Below, one piece after another: positions 1 to 5,148 of a DNA stretch of 5,148 bases; the stretch's first letter is position 1; each line of letters begins with the position of its first letter. The notes under the pieces were generated by a model, which saw only the letters and a list, made by a program, of their open reading frames with translations, did no database searches and was not told the origin of the DNA. The stretch covers positions 1-5,148 of the forward strand of contig PKYJ01000117.1 in assembly GCA_003132605.1 (NCBI GenBank). Reading direction: 5' to 3'. Made by a program: the position numbers and the translations under genes. Source of the DNA: Peptococcaceae bacterium. Lineage in GTDB: Bacteria > Bacillota > DSM-12270 > Thermacetogeniales > Thermacetogeniaceae.

Positions 1-52
1 TCTGGCGAAAATACCAGTCCCCGGTATAGCGGGGACTGGTATTTTCGCCAGA
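1..52. repeat. Perfect inverted repeat at the window edge, inside the GH15 reading frame
   Basis: Arms at 1-23 and 30-52 are exact reverse complements over 23 bp, separated by the 6-nt loop GTATAG. The right arm reads ...GGGGACTGGTATTTTCGCC.... No T-run follows, and the repeat lies upstream of the end of a coding frame, so it is not a normal terminator. Both arms and the loop stay open in the GH15 frame. The right arm and loop encode RYSGDWYFRQ, which fits the RYxxDxYF-type segment expected just before the GNPW motif in this family. The left arm encodes SGENTSP, which does not resemble the family as I remember it. The left arm may therefore be a fold-back copy made at the end of a contig, or a natural palindromic insertion. 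The repeat could extend beyond position 1. Confidence 0.9.
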
Positions 53-333
53 GCGAGGATGTGGAGAGAGTCCCCGGCAACCCCTGGTTTCTGACCACCA
101 TCTGGCTCGGCGAATGGTACACCGCCAAGGCCCGGAACCGGGAGGAGCTGCACTTCGCCCGCAGTCTCCTGGAGTGGGTGGCGGACTACCGGATGGAGAG
201 CGGCGTCCTCCCCGAGCAGATCCATCCTTACTCCGGGAAGCCTTTATCGGTAGCCCCGCTTACCTGGTCTCACGGAGCCTATGTCCTTGCCGTCAGCAAC
301 TACCTGGAAAAATTCCGCTCCCTGCCATCCTGA
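1..333 (+). CDS. Glycoside hydrolase family 15 (glucoamylase-like) protein, 3' fragment
   Basis: This is the C-terminal end of a GH15-type enzyme, a family of glucoamylases, glucodextranases and some trehalases that release glucose from alpha-glucans or related sugars. The visible motifs are GNPWFLTTIWLGEWY (85-129), LLEWV (166-180), SGVLPEQIHPYSGKPLSV (199-252) and LTWSHGAYVLAV (259-294). In the family, the Glu of the LPEQ segment (codon 214-216) is the expected general base, and the PLTWSH...YL stretch closes the (alpha/alpha)6 barrel. The frame is open from position 1 to TGA at 331-333. A GTG at 61 could formally be a start, but the family-like RYSGDWYFRQSEDV residues upstream show that coding continues left, so the gene is cut by the window edge. 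Most of the protein, including the catalytic acid region, is missing, so substrate cannot be assigned. A 158-nt gap separates it from hypF, and it is probably not part of that operon. Confidence 0.85.
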   Translation, partial: SGENTSPRYSGDWYFRQSEDVERVPGNPWFLTTIWLGEWYTAKARNREELHFARSLLEWVADYRMESGVLPEQIHPYSGKPLSVAPLTWSHGAYVLAVSNYLEKFRSLPS

Positions 334-366
334 ACTCCTACAAGCGTCCTGGACGCCTGCGACAAT

Positions 367-402
367 GTCTGCCGCTACAATGCGCCTGTTGGATTGGCAG
401 AC
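367..402. other. Weak dyad symmetry upstream of the hypF promoter
   Basis: GTCTGCC (367-373) and GGCAGAC (396-402) are perfect 7-bp inverted arms around a 22-nt centre. The dyad sits 33 nt after the GH15 stop codon and ends 2 nt before the proposed -35 box of hypF. It could be an operator, or a poor terminator for the upstream gene; the sequence after it (CCCTTGTCCCCC) has no T-run. A 7-bp match in a gap of this size may also be chance. Confidence 0.3.
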
Positions 403-404
403 CC

Positions 405-433
405 TTGTCCCCCGATGTCCTTTGTGCTAAGAT
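405..433 (+). promoter_or_regulatory. Putative sigma70-type promoter for the hypFCDE operon
   Basis: The -35 candidate is TTGTCC (405-410) and the -10 candidate is TAAGAT (428-433), with an ideal 17-nt spacer. Each hexamer matches its consensus at 4 of 6 positions, and TGC directly before the -10 gives an extended -10 (TGn) element. Transcription would begin near 440, leaving a leader of about 50 nt before the hypF ATG. It is the best candidate in the only intergenic gap before the operon. It is a pattern match only. Confidence 0.45.
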
Positions 434-476
434 CTGTATGTTAGTTGGGTTGTACTGGCTGTTTAGCGTTGAGAAC

Positions 477-487
477 GGGGGAGAGGG
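477..487 (+). promoter_or_regulatory. Ribosome binding site of hypF
   Basis: The purine-rich run GGGGGAGAGGG contains GGAG at 480-483, eight nucleotides before the ATG at 492. It supports starting hypF at 492. The same frame stays open upstream to 114, but that stretch overlaps the GH15 gene and then non-coding leader, and encodes nothing HypF-like. Confidence 0.75.
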
Positions 488-491
488 TGTC

Positions 492-2798
492 ATGGACATT
501 ATCGCCCGTGAGATCAAGATCGAGGGGGTTGTCCAGGGAGTCGGATTCCGCCCCTTTGTTTTTCGTCTGGCCATTGAATTCGGGATCAGGGGCTGGGTGC
601 TGAACTCCTCCGAGGGCGTCACTATCTGGGCCGAGGCTCCGGAAGAGACGACGCTGGCCTTTTATCACGCCGTGATCGGCAAGCCGCCCAAACTGGCAAT
701 GATCGTGGACCACCGGATCACCGAGCGGGAGGTCCAGGGATTTGACCATTTCTTCATCAAGCACAGCGAGGCCAGCGACCGCCGGGATGTGATGATCTCG
801 CCGGATGTCGCTGTTTGCGAGGACTGCTACCGGGAGATCCGGGACAAGCAGGACCGGCGCTACAGTTACCCGTTCACCAACTGCACCAACTGTGGACCAC
901 GGTTCACCATCATCATGGATGTTCCCTACGACCGCGTCAAGACCACCATGCGGGACTTTCCCATGTGTCCGGTCTGCGCCCACGAGTTTGAAGACCCCAT
1001 GAACCGGCGCTTCCACGCCGTGCCGAACGCCTGCCCCGACTGCGGGCCGCAGGTGACCCTGCGCGACCTGGATGGTCAGGTCTATCCGGGCCTCGGGCAC
1101 GAATTCCTGAAGGCGGGCCGGATCCTGGCGGTCAAGGGCCTGGGCGGCTTCCACCTGGTCTGCGACGCCCGCTCCCGGGAGGCGGTGGTGAATCTGCGCC
1201 GCCGCAAGATCCGGGAGTTCAAGCCCTTTGCGGTGATGTGCCGTGATTTATCGGTGGTTGAACAATATTGTCATGTATCCCCGGAAGAGGCTACCCTTCT
1301 GGAAACTCCTGCCCACCCGATCGTGATCCTCGACCGGAGGAGACAGGACGACCTGCCGCCGGAACTCGCCCCGGGGATTAGCACCCTGGGTGTGATGCTG
1401 CCCTATACGCCGCTGCATCACCTGCTTTTCGAGGATGGCCTGGAGATCCTGGTTGCCACCAGCGCCAACATCAGCGACGACCCGCTGATCATCGACAACG
1501 ACGAGGCCATGGTGAAGTTGAAAGGGATCGCCGACTATTTCCTGCTGCACAACCGCCAGATCTATAACCGCTGCGACGACTCGGTAACGACAGTGATAGA
1601 TGGGGAGGCCCGGATAACCCGGCGTGCCCGGGGATACGTGCCGCTGCCGGTCGATCTGCCGCGCCCGGAGAGCACCCGCGTGCCGGTGATCCTGGGCTGT
1701 GGGGGGGAGTTGAAAGGCGCCTTCTGCCTGACCAGGGGGAAGGGCGCCTTCTTGAGCCAGCACCTGGGTGACCTGAACCACTATGGCAACTACCGGCAGT
1801 TCCTGGATACCATATCGCGCTTCGAAACGATGCTGGACGTCAAACCGGAGGTCATTGCCTACGACCTGCATCCGGACTACATGGCCACCCGTTGGGCGAA
1901 GTCCCAGGGTGACCGCACCCTGGTCGGGGTACAGCACCACCACGCCCATATGGCCAGTTGCCTGGCGGAAAACCTGGAGCCTGGCCCTGCCCTGGGGGTG
2001 ATCTGCGACGGCACCGGCTATGGCGCCGACGGGGCGATCTGGGGCTTCGAGTTCTTCGCCGGAACTCCTGTCAGGCTGGAGAGGGTGGCCCACCTGGCCT
2101 ACATGCCGCTGCCCGGTGAGATCACCATCAAGCACCCCGGGCGGATGTCCCTGACCTATCTCTACGAGCACTTCGGCGACCCCGGTCTGAGGCGCGGCCG
2201 CAAGTACCTGCCCACCCTCGGGGACGAGGAGCAGCAGATATTGGTGCGCCAGTTGGAGAACAGATTCAATACCGTACCCACCTCCAGTTGTGGCAGGCTT
2301 TTCGATGCCGCCTCCGCCCTGCTGGGGATCTGCACCAGGGTGCAGTACGAGGGGCAGGCGGCGATCGAGATGGAGACCGTGGCCGACCCGGACGTGCAGG
2401 ACTGCTACGAATACGAGTTCAACTGCCACAGCCGGCCCTACCAGTTGGGGACGCAGGGGATCTTCGAGGGGCTCCTGGGTGACCTGGAGCGGGGCACGCC
2501 TACCGGTGTCAGCGCCGGCAGGTTCCACCTGACCGTGGCGGCCATGATCGAAGAGGTGCTCCGGAAGCTGCGGGATGACACCGGTCTTGGTAAGGTGGCC
2601 CTGAGCGGGGGCGTGTTCGCGAACAAACTGCTGTTTCGCCTGCTGCTCCGGAAGCTGGCAAAGGCGGGTTTTCAGGTTTTGTACCACCGGAAGGTCCCCA
2701 CCAATGACGGGGGGGTCTCTCTCGGCCAAGTCTACATCGCGAGCGAGGTGATCAGAGAACATGTGTCTGGCCATACCGTCCAAAATCTTGAGCATTAA
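492..2798 (+). CDS. hypF: Carbamoyltransferase HypF, hydrogenase maturation
   Basis: HypF (768 aa, normal for the family) makes the precursor of the cyanide ligands of [NiFe]-hydrogenase. It hydrolyses carbamoyl phosphate, forms carbamoyl-adenylate with ATP and transfers the carbamoyl group to the C-terminal Cys of HypE in the cytoplasm. All domains are visible in order. An acylphosphatase domain spans about 1-92, with VQGVGFRPF (14-22, catalytic Arg20) and N38. A zinc-finger region has four CxxC pairs at C109/C112, C131/C134, C159/C162 and C181/C184. A YrdC/Sua5-like nucleotide-binding domain spans about 200-385, with KGLGGFHLVCDA (215-226), KPFAVM (244-249) and SANISDDP (324-331). A Kae1-like domain spans about 395-750, with HHHAH (482-486), DGTGYGADG (506-514), SGGVFAN (705-711) and NDGG (738-741). 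Nothing appears broken or missing. The start at 492 has a good Shine-Dalgarno sequence. The last 38 nt overlap hypC, in a C-terminal tail beyond the conserved core. Confidence 0.97.
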   Translation: MDIIAREIKIEGVVQGVGFRPFVFRLAIEFGIRGWVLNSSEGVTIWAEAPEETTLAFYHAVIGKPPKLAMIVDHRITEREVQGFDHFFIKHSEASDRRDVMISPDVAVCEDCYREIRDKQDRRYSYPFTNCTNCGPRFTIIMDVPYDRVKTTMRDFPMCPVCAHEFEDPMNRRFHAVPNACPDCGPQVTLRDLDGQVYPGLGHEFLKAGRILAVKGLGGFHLVCDARSREAVVNLRRRKIREFKPFAVMCRDLSVVEQYCHVSPEEATLLETPAHPIVILDRRRQDDLPPELAPGISTLGVMLPYTPLHHLLFEDGLEILVATSANISDDPLIIDNDEAMVKLKGIADYFLLHNRQIYNRCDDSVTTVIDGEARITRRARGYVPLPVDLPRPESTRVPVILGCGGELKGAFCLTRGKGAFLSQHLGDLNHYGNYRQFLDTISRFETMLDVKPEVIAYDLHPDYMATRWAKSQGDRTLVGVQHHHAHMASCLAENLEPGPALGVICDGTGYGADGAIWGFEFFAGTPVRLERVAHLAYMPLPGEITIKHPGRMSLTYLYEHFGDPGLRRGRKYLPTLGDEEQQILVRQLENRFNTVPTSSCGRLFDAASALLGICTRVQYEGQAAIEMETVADPDVQDCYEYEFNCHSRPYQLGTQGIFEGLLGDLERGTPTGVSAGRFHLTVAAMIEEVLRKLRDDTGLGKVALSGGVFANKLLFRLLLRKLAKAGFQVLYHRKVPTNDGGVSLGQVYIASEVIREHVSGHTVQNLEH
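2745..2753 (+). promoter_or_regulatory. Ribosome binding site of hypC, embedded in hypF
   Basis: GAGGTGATC is complementary over nine nucleotides to the usual 3' end of bacterial 16S rRNA (GATCACCTC). It ends seven nucleotides before the hypC ATG at 2761 and lies entirely inside hypF codons. It supports the hypC start and suggests strong initiation that does not rely only on coupling to hypF translation. Confidence 0.7.
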
Positions 2799-2985
2799 AG
2801 GCAATACCGCCGAGATCGACGTGGGGGGGAACACTAAAGAGGTCAACATCATCCTGACCCCGGAGGCCAAGGTCGGCGAGTACGTGCTGCTTCATGCGGG
2901 ATTCGCCATCCAGGTGATCGACGAGCAATCAGCCGAAGAAATATTCGATGCGTGGGAGGAAGCTTATGCAGCCTTACAGAAATAG
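2761..2985 (+). CDS. hypC: HypC/HybG/HupF-family hydrogenase maturation chaperone
   Basis: This is a small (74 aa) cytoplasmic chaperone that binds HypD during assembly of the Fe(CN)2CO unit and then delivers it to the hydrogenase large-subunit precursor. The protein begins with the diagnostic MCLAIP. Cys2, exposed after removal of Met1, is the essential iron- and partner-binding residue in the family. The central OB-fold-like strands include AEIDVGG (17-23) and VGEYVLLHAGFAI (38-50), with the conserved His45, followed by an acidic helical tail (IDEQSAEEIFDAWEE). Length and motifs are typical. The start at 2761 is fixed by the MCLAIP motif and a strong ribosome binding site. It overlaps hypF by 38 nt and hypD by 20 nt. 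A hydrogenase-specific paralogue such as HybG cannot be separated from general HypC by sequence alone, but its position between hypF and hypD favours HypC. Confidence 0.96.
   Translation: MCLAIPSKILSIKGNTAEIDVGGNTKEVNIILTPEAKVGEYVLLHAGFAIQVIDEQSAEEIFDAWEEAYAALQK
2954..2960 (+). promoter_or_regulatory. Ribosome binding site deciding the hypD start
   Basis: GGGAGGA lies five nucleotides before the ATG at 2966. An in-frame ATG at 2948 lies upstream of this site, has no comparable purine run before it, and would add six residues (MRGRKL). The site therefore favours 2966 as the hypD start. It sits inside the last codons of hypC. Confidence 0.75.
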
Positions 2986-4060
2986 GGACTATGCCCGTCA
3001 TCTGCTGGACCGGCTGCAGCAGGAGGCGACCAGGCCGGTCTCGGTCATGGAGGTATGCGGTACCCACACGGTGGCCATCGCCAGGAGCGGTTTGCGGGAA
3101 TTGCTGCCGAAGAATATCCGCCTGATCTCCGGTCCCGGCTGCCCGGTCTGCGTGACCGACGATCTTGATCTTGACCTGGTCATCGCCCTGGCCAGGGAAC
3201 CGGAGATCACCATGGCCACCTTCGGGGATATGATGCGTGTCCCGGGAACCAGCAGCAGCCTGCTGGAAGCCAGGAGCCTGGGGGCTGACGTCAGGGTGGT
3301 CTATTCTCCCACCGATGCGGTGGCGCTGGCGGTGGCCAACCCGGACCGGCAGGTGGTCTTCCTGGCGGTCGGCTTCGAGACCACCATCCCTACGGTGGCG
3401 GTTGCGGTGGAACAGGCGGTGCAGCAGGGGCTGCGCAACTTCTCGATCTTCTCGCTGCACAAGCTGGTGCCGCCAGTGATGGAGGCCCTGCTGACCGACC
3501 CGGAGGTCAGGCTCGACGCCTTTATCAACCCCGGTCATGTCTGCACCATCCTGGGAACGGAGCCATTCCGCTTCATTCCCGAGAAATATGGAAAGCCTTG
3601 CGTGGTTACCGGGTTTGAGGCGGTGGACATCATGGAGGCCCTGCTGATGATCCTGCAGCAGTACAACCAGGGCCGCCCGTCGGTGGAGATCCAGTACAAG
3701 CGGGCGGTACGCCCGGAAGGGAATGCCGTCGCCCGCGGTTATATCGATAAGTACTTTACTCCCGTCACCGCCTGCTGGCGGGGGATCGGGGATGTGCCCG
3801 GCAGCGGCCTGGCGCTGCGGGAGGAGTTTGCCCACCTGGACGCCCAGAGGCGCTTCCCGATCACTGTAACCCCCGGCAAGCGGCTCAAGAACTGCTCCTG
3901 CGGCCAGGTGCTGAAGGGTCTGAAGCTGCCCTACGAGTGTGCCTTGTTCGGCAAGGCCTGCACACCCATGAAGCCGGTCGGGCCCTGCATGGTCTCCACC
4001 GAGGGTTCCTGCGCCGCCTATTACCGCTACGGCACCCAGAGGGTTGGTGGAGCGGTATGA
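2966..4060 (+). CDS. hypD: HypD, iron-sulfur scaffold for Fe(CN)2CO assembly
   Basis: HypD is the [4Fe-4S] protein that, in complex with HypC and with HypE as cyanide donor, assembles the Fe(CN)2CO group in the cytoplasm. From the 2966 start it has 364 aa, close to the family norm. Visible motifs are MEVCGTHT (28-35, with the essential Cys31), SGPGCPVCVT (55-64, Cys59 and Cys62), ATFGDMMRVPG (84-94), GFETTIP (136-142), HKLVPP (165-170), INPGHVCTI (187-195) and GFEAVDI (216-222). The C-terminal cysteine-rich region has C310, C312, C325, C332, C341 and C349, several of which should ligate the cluster. No key residue is missing. It overlaps hypC by 20 nt, and its stop codon shares ATGA with the hypE start, so translation of hypC, hypD and hypE is probably coupled. 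Confidence 0.97.
   Translation: MQPYRNRDYARHLLDRLQQEATRPVSVMEVCGTHTVAIARSGLRELLPKNIRLISGPGCPVCVTDDLDLDLVIALAREPEITMATFGDMMRVPGTSSSLLEARSLGADVRVVYSPTDAVALAVANPDRQVVFLAVGFETTIPTVAVAVEQAVQQGLRNFSIFSLHKLVPPVMEALLTDPEVRLDAFINPGHVCTILGTEPFRFIPEKYGKPCVVTGFEAVDIMEALLMILQQYNQGRPSVEIQYKRAVRPEGNAVARGYIDKYFTPVTACWRGIGDVPGSGLALREEFAHLDAQRRFPITVTPGKRLKNCSCGQVLKGLKLPYECALFGKACTPMKPVGPCMVSTEGSCAAYYRYGTQRVGGAV
4046..4052 (+). promoter_or_regulatory. Ribosome binding site of hypE
   Basis: GGTGGAG, within the last hypD codons, ends four nucleotides before the hypE ATG at 4057. The spacing is slightly short. With the ATGA overlap, this suggests that ribosomes ending hypD restart on hypE. It supports 4057 rather than any upstream in-frame start within hypD. 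Confidence 0.6.
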
Positions 4061-5082
4061 GCAAGGCGGAGCAAGAGCAGGTGATCCTGCTCGGCCATGG
4101 CAGTGGTGGAACCCTGACCAATCAGTTGATCCGGACGGTGTTCCAGGATGCGCTGCATAACCCGATCCTGGACGAGATGCTGGATGCCGCCCTGCTGGAC
4201 CTGGGTCAGGGGCGGGTGGCCTTCACCACCGACTCCTTCGTGGTCGACCCGATCTTCTTCCCCGGCGGCGACATCGGCAAGCTGGCCGTCTGCGGGACGG
4301 TCAACGACCTGGCGGTGAGCGGGGCAGTGCCGCTCTACCTGAGCACCGCCTTCATCATCGAGGAGGGCTTTCCCCTTGCCGACCTGCGCCGGATCGTCGC
4401 CTCCATGCAGGAGGCTGCCAGTGCCGCCGGGGTACGGGTGGTCACGGGGGACACCAAGGTGGTGGGCCGGGGCAGCGCCGACAAGATCTTCATCAACACC
4501 GCCGGGATCGGAGTGGTTCCGCCCGGGCGCAGCCTGTCGCCGCGCCGCATGCAGCCGGAAGACATCGTGCTCGTCAGCGGCACCATGGGAGATCATGGTC
4601 TGACCATTCTCGCCCAGCGGGAGGGGCTGTCCTTCAATACTCCGGTTGCCAGCGACTGCACGCCTCTCAACCGGATCGCCTCCGCCATCATGGAAGCCGG
4701 CGGGGATGATGTCCGGTGCATGCGCGACCCCACCCGGGGCGGGCTGGCCACCACCCTCAACGAGCTGGCGGCACAGGGCGAGCGGGGCGTTCTGGTGCAG
4801 GAGGCGGCAATCCCGCTGCGTCGGGAGGTGGTCGGCGCCTGTGAGATGCTGGGGCTCGATCCGCTGTACCTAGCCAACGAGGGGAAAGTGATCGCCGTGG
4901 TGGCGCCCGAGGCTGCCGAACCAGTGCTGGCAGCGATGCGCAGCCTGCCGGAGGGGCAGGGCGCTGTGGCCATCGGTAGGGTCACAGAATCGGACCGGGG
5001 GCTGGTGCTGCTGGAGACAGACCTGGGAGCGACCCGTATCCTGAACATGCTGGAGGGCGAACCCCTGCCGCGGATCTGCTAA
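4057..5082 (+). CDS. hypE: HypE, carbamoyl dehydratase (cyanide donor) of hydrogenase maturation
   Basis: HypE receives a carbamoyl group from HypF on its C-terminal cysteine and uses ATP to dehydrate it to a protein thiocyanate, whose cyanide is passed to the iron on HypC-HypD. The protein (341 aa, typical) belongs to the PurM/SelD/ThiL ATP-binding superfamily. Motifs are LLGHGSGG (11-18), FTTDSFVVDP (56-65), FFPGGDIGKLAVCGTVNDLAVSGA (67-90), VVTGDTKVV (128-136), GTMGDHG (175-181), MRDPTRGGLATTLNE (222-236) and NEGKV (274-278). It ends in PRIC, so the acceptor Cys341 is the last residue, as the mechanism requires. This also confirms that the stop at 5080-5082 is genuine. The start at 4057 overlaps the hypD stop as ATGA. 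An open frame continues upstream to 3937, but that part overlaps hypD and is not HypE-like. Confidence 0.97.
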   Translation: MSKAEQEQVILLGHGSGGTLTNQLIRTVFQDALHNPILDEMLDAALLDLGQGRVAFTTDSFVVDPIFFPGGDIGKLAVCGTVNDLAVSGAVPLYLSTAFIIEEGFPLADLRRIVASMQEAASAAGVRVVTGDTKVVGRGSADKIFINTAGIGVVPPGRSLSPRRMQPEDIVLVSGTMGDHGLTILAQREGLSFNTPVASDCTPLNRIASAIMEAGGDDVRCMRDPTRGGLATTLNELAAQGERGVLVQEAAIPLRREVVGACEMLGLDPLYLANEGKVIAVVAPEAAEPVLAAMRSLPEGQGAVAIGRVTESDRGLVLLETDLGATRILNMLEGEPLPRIC

Positions 5083-5089
5083 GTTGTTC

Positions 5090-5148
5090 AACTGGGTCTT
5101 GGCTTCAGTGGGGGGGAAGCAATCCCCCACTGAAGCCTAGAGCCAGTT
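5090..5148 (+). terminator. Long hairpin after hypE, probable operon terminator
   Basis: The core is a perfect 14-bp stem (GGCTTCAGTGGGGG at 5101-5114 with its complement at 5124-5137) around the 9-nt loop GGAAGCAAT. The stem continues outwards: 5090-5100 pairs with 5138-5148 at 9 of 11 positions, giving 23 of 25 pairs up to the last base of the window. It begins seven nucleotides after the hypE stop, as expected for an operon-end terminator or an RNA-stabilising structure. The T-run of a classical intrinsic terminator is not seen; what follows the core stem is TAGAGCCAGTT and then the window ends. A dispersed palindromic repeat is the main alternative. Confidence 0.55.

Noticed and set aside
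344..356. Small hairpin GCGTC-CTG-GACGC after the GH15 stop
   Set aside because: The stem is only 5 bp with a 3-nt loop (351-356 follows 344-349 almost directly) and no T-run follows, so it is too weak to call a terminator.
395..408. Possible sigma54 -24/-12 promoter (TGGCAG...TTGT) upstream of hypF
   Set aside because: The spacing between the two blocks is one base short, and the essential GC of the -12 element is GT here. Sigma54 control of hyp genes exists in other bacteria, but this site does not support it.
114..491. N-terminal extension of hypF to an ATG at 114
   Set aside because: The extension overlaps the GH15 end in another frame and then the leader. The added residues are unlike HypF, and the start at 492 has a good ribosome binding site and begins directly before the acylphosphatase domain.
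1248..2870. A 540-codon open frame on the minus strand opposite hypF
   Set aside because: It is fully antisense to the clear hypF coding sequence, and its product has no recognisable domain. Long antisense open frames are expected opposite GC-rich genes with strong third-position bias.
2948..2965. Alternative hypD start at 2948
   Set aside because: It lies upstream of the GGGAGGA site that is correctly spaced for the ATG at 2966, and it adds only MRGRKL, which has no visible counterpart in the family.
2849..3835. A 328-codon minus-strand open frame opposite hypD
   Set aside because: It mirrors the conserved hypD coding sequence, has no recognisable motif and is rich in Arg, His, Gln and Gly, typical of an antisense shadow of a GC-rich gene.
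4870..5130. Minus-strand open frame spanning the hypE end and the 3' hairpin
   Set aside because: It runs antisense to the conserved hypE C-terminus and through the stem-loop, has no recognised motif, and offers no support beyond being open.

Overview
The window holds the 3' end of a glycoside hydrolase family 15 (GH15) gene followed by a complete hydrogenase-maturation cluster, hypF-hypC-hypD-hypE. All genes are on the + strand. The DNA is GC-rich and densely coding, and all four Hyp proteins have the expected length and their diagnostic motifs. I infer an anaerobic or facultatively anaerobic bacterium, possibly Geobacter-like (Desulfuromonadia), from the F-C-D-E order, base composition and protein style. 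That placement is from memory and is not proven by the sequence.

Layout. Positions 1-52 are a perfect inverted repeat (23-bp arms, 6-nt loop) that lies inside the open reading frame of the truncated GH15 gene, which ends at 333. Positions 334-491 are the only sizeable intergenic gap. It holds a weak dyad (367-402), a plausible extended -10 sigma70-type promoter (405-433) and the hypF ribosome binding site. From 492 to 5082 the four hyp genes overlap one another: 38 nt for hypF/hypC, 20 nt for hypC/hypD and 4 nt (ATGA) for hypD/hypE. The window ends in a strong hairpin (5090-5148) that probably terminates the operon, although no T-run is visible before the edge.

How the genes work together. 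These proteins build the Fe(CN)2CO group of [NiFe]-hydrogenases. HypF activates carbamoyl phosphate and moves the carbamoyl group to the C-terminal cysteine of HypE. HypE dehydrates it to a thiocyanate. HypC and HypD carry the iron on which the cyanide and CO ligands are assembled, and HypC delivers it to the hydrogenase large subunit. The nickel-insertion genes hypA and hypB, the maturation endopeptidase and the hydrogenase subunits are not in this window.

I found no new biological system. The most noteworthy items are the perfect palindrome inside the GH15 coding frame at the left edge (natural insertion or fold-back sequencing/assembly artefact), the continuously overlapping operon with a 9-nt anti-Shine-Dalgarno match embedded in hypF, and the long hairpin at the right edge.
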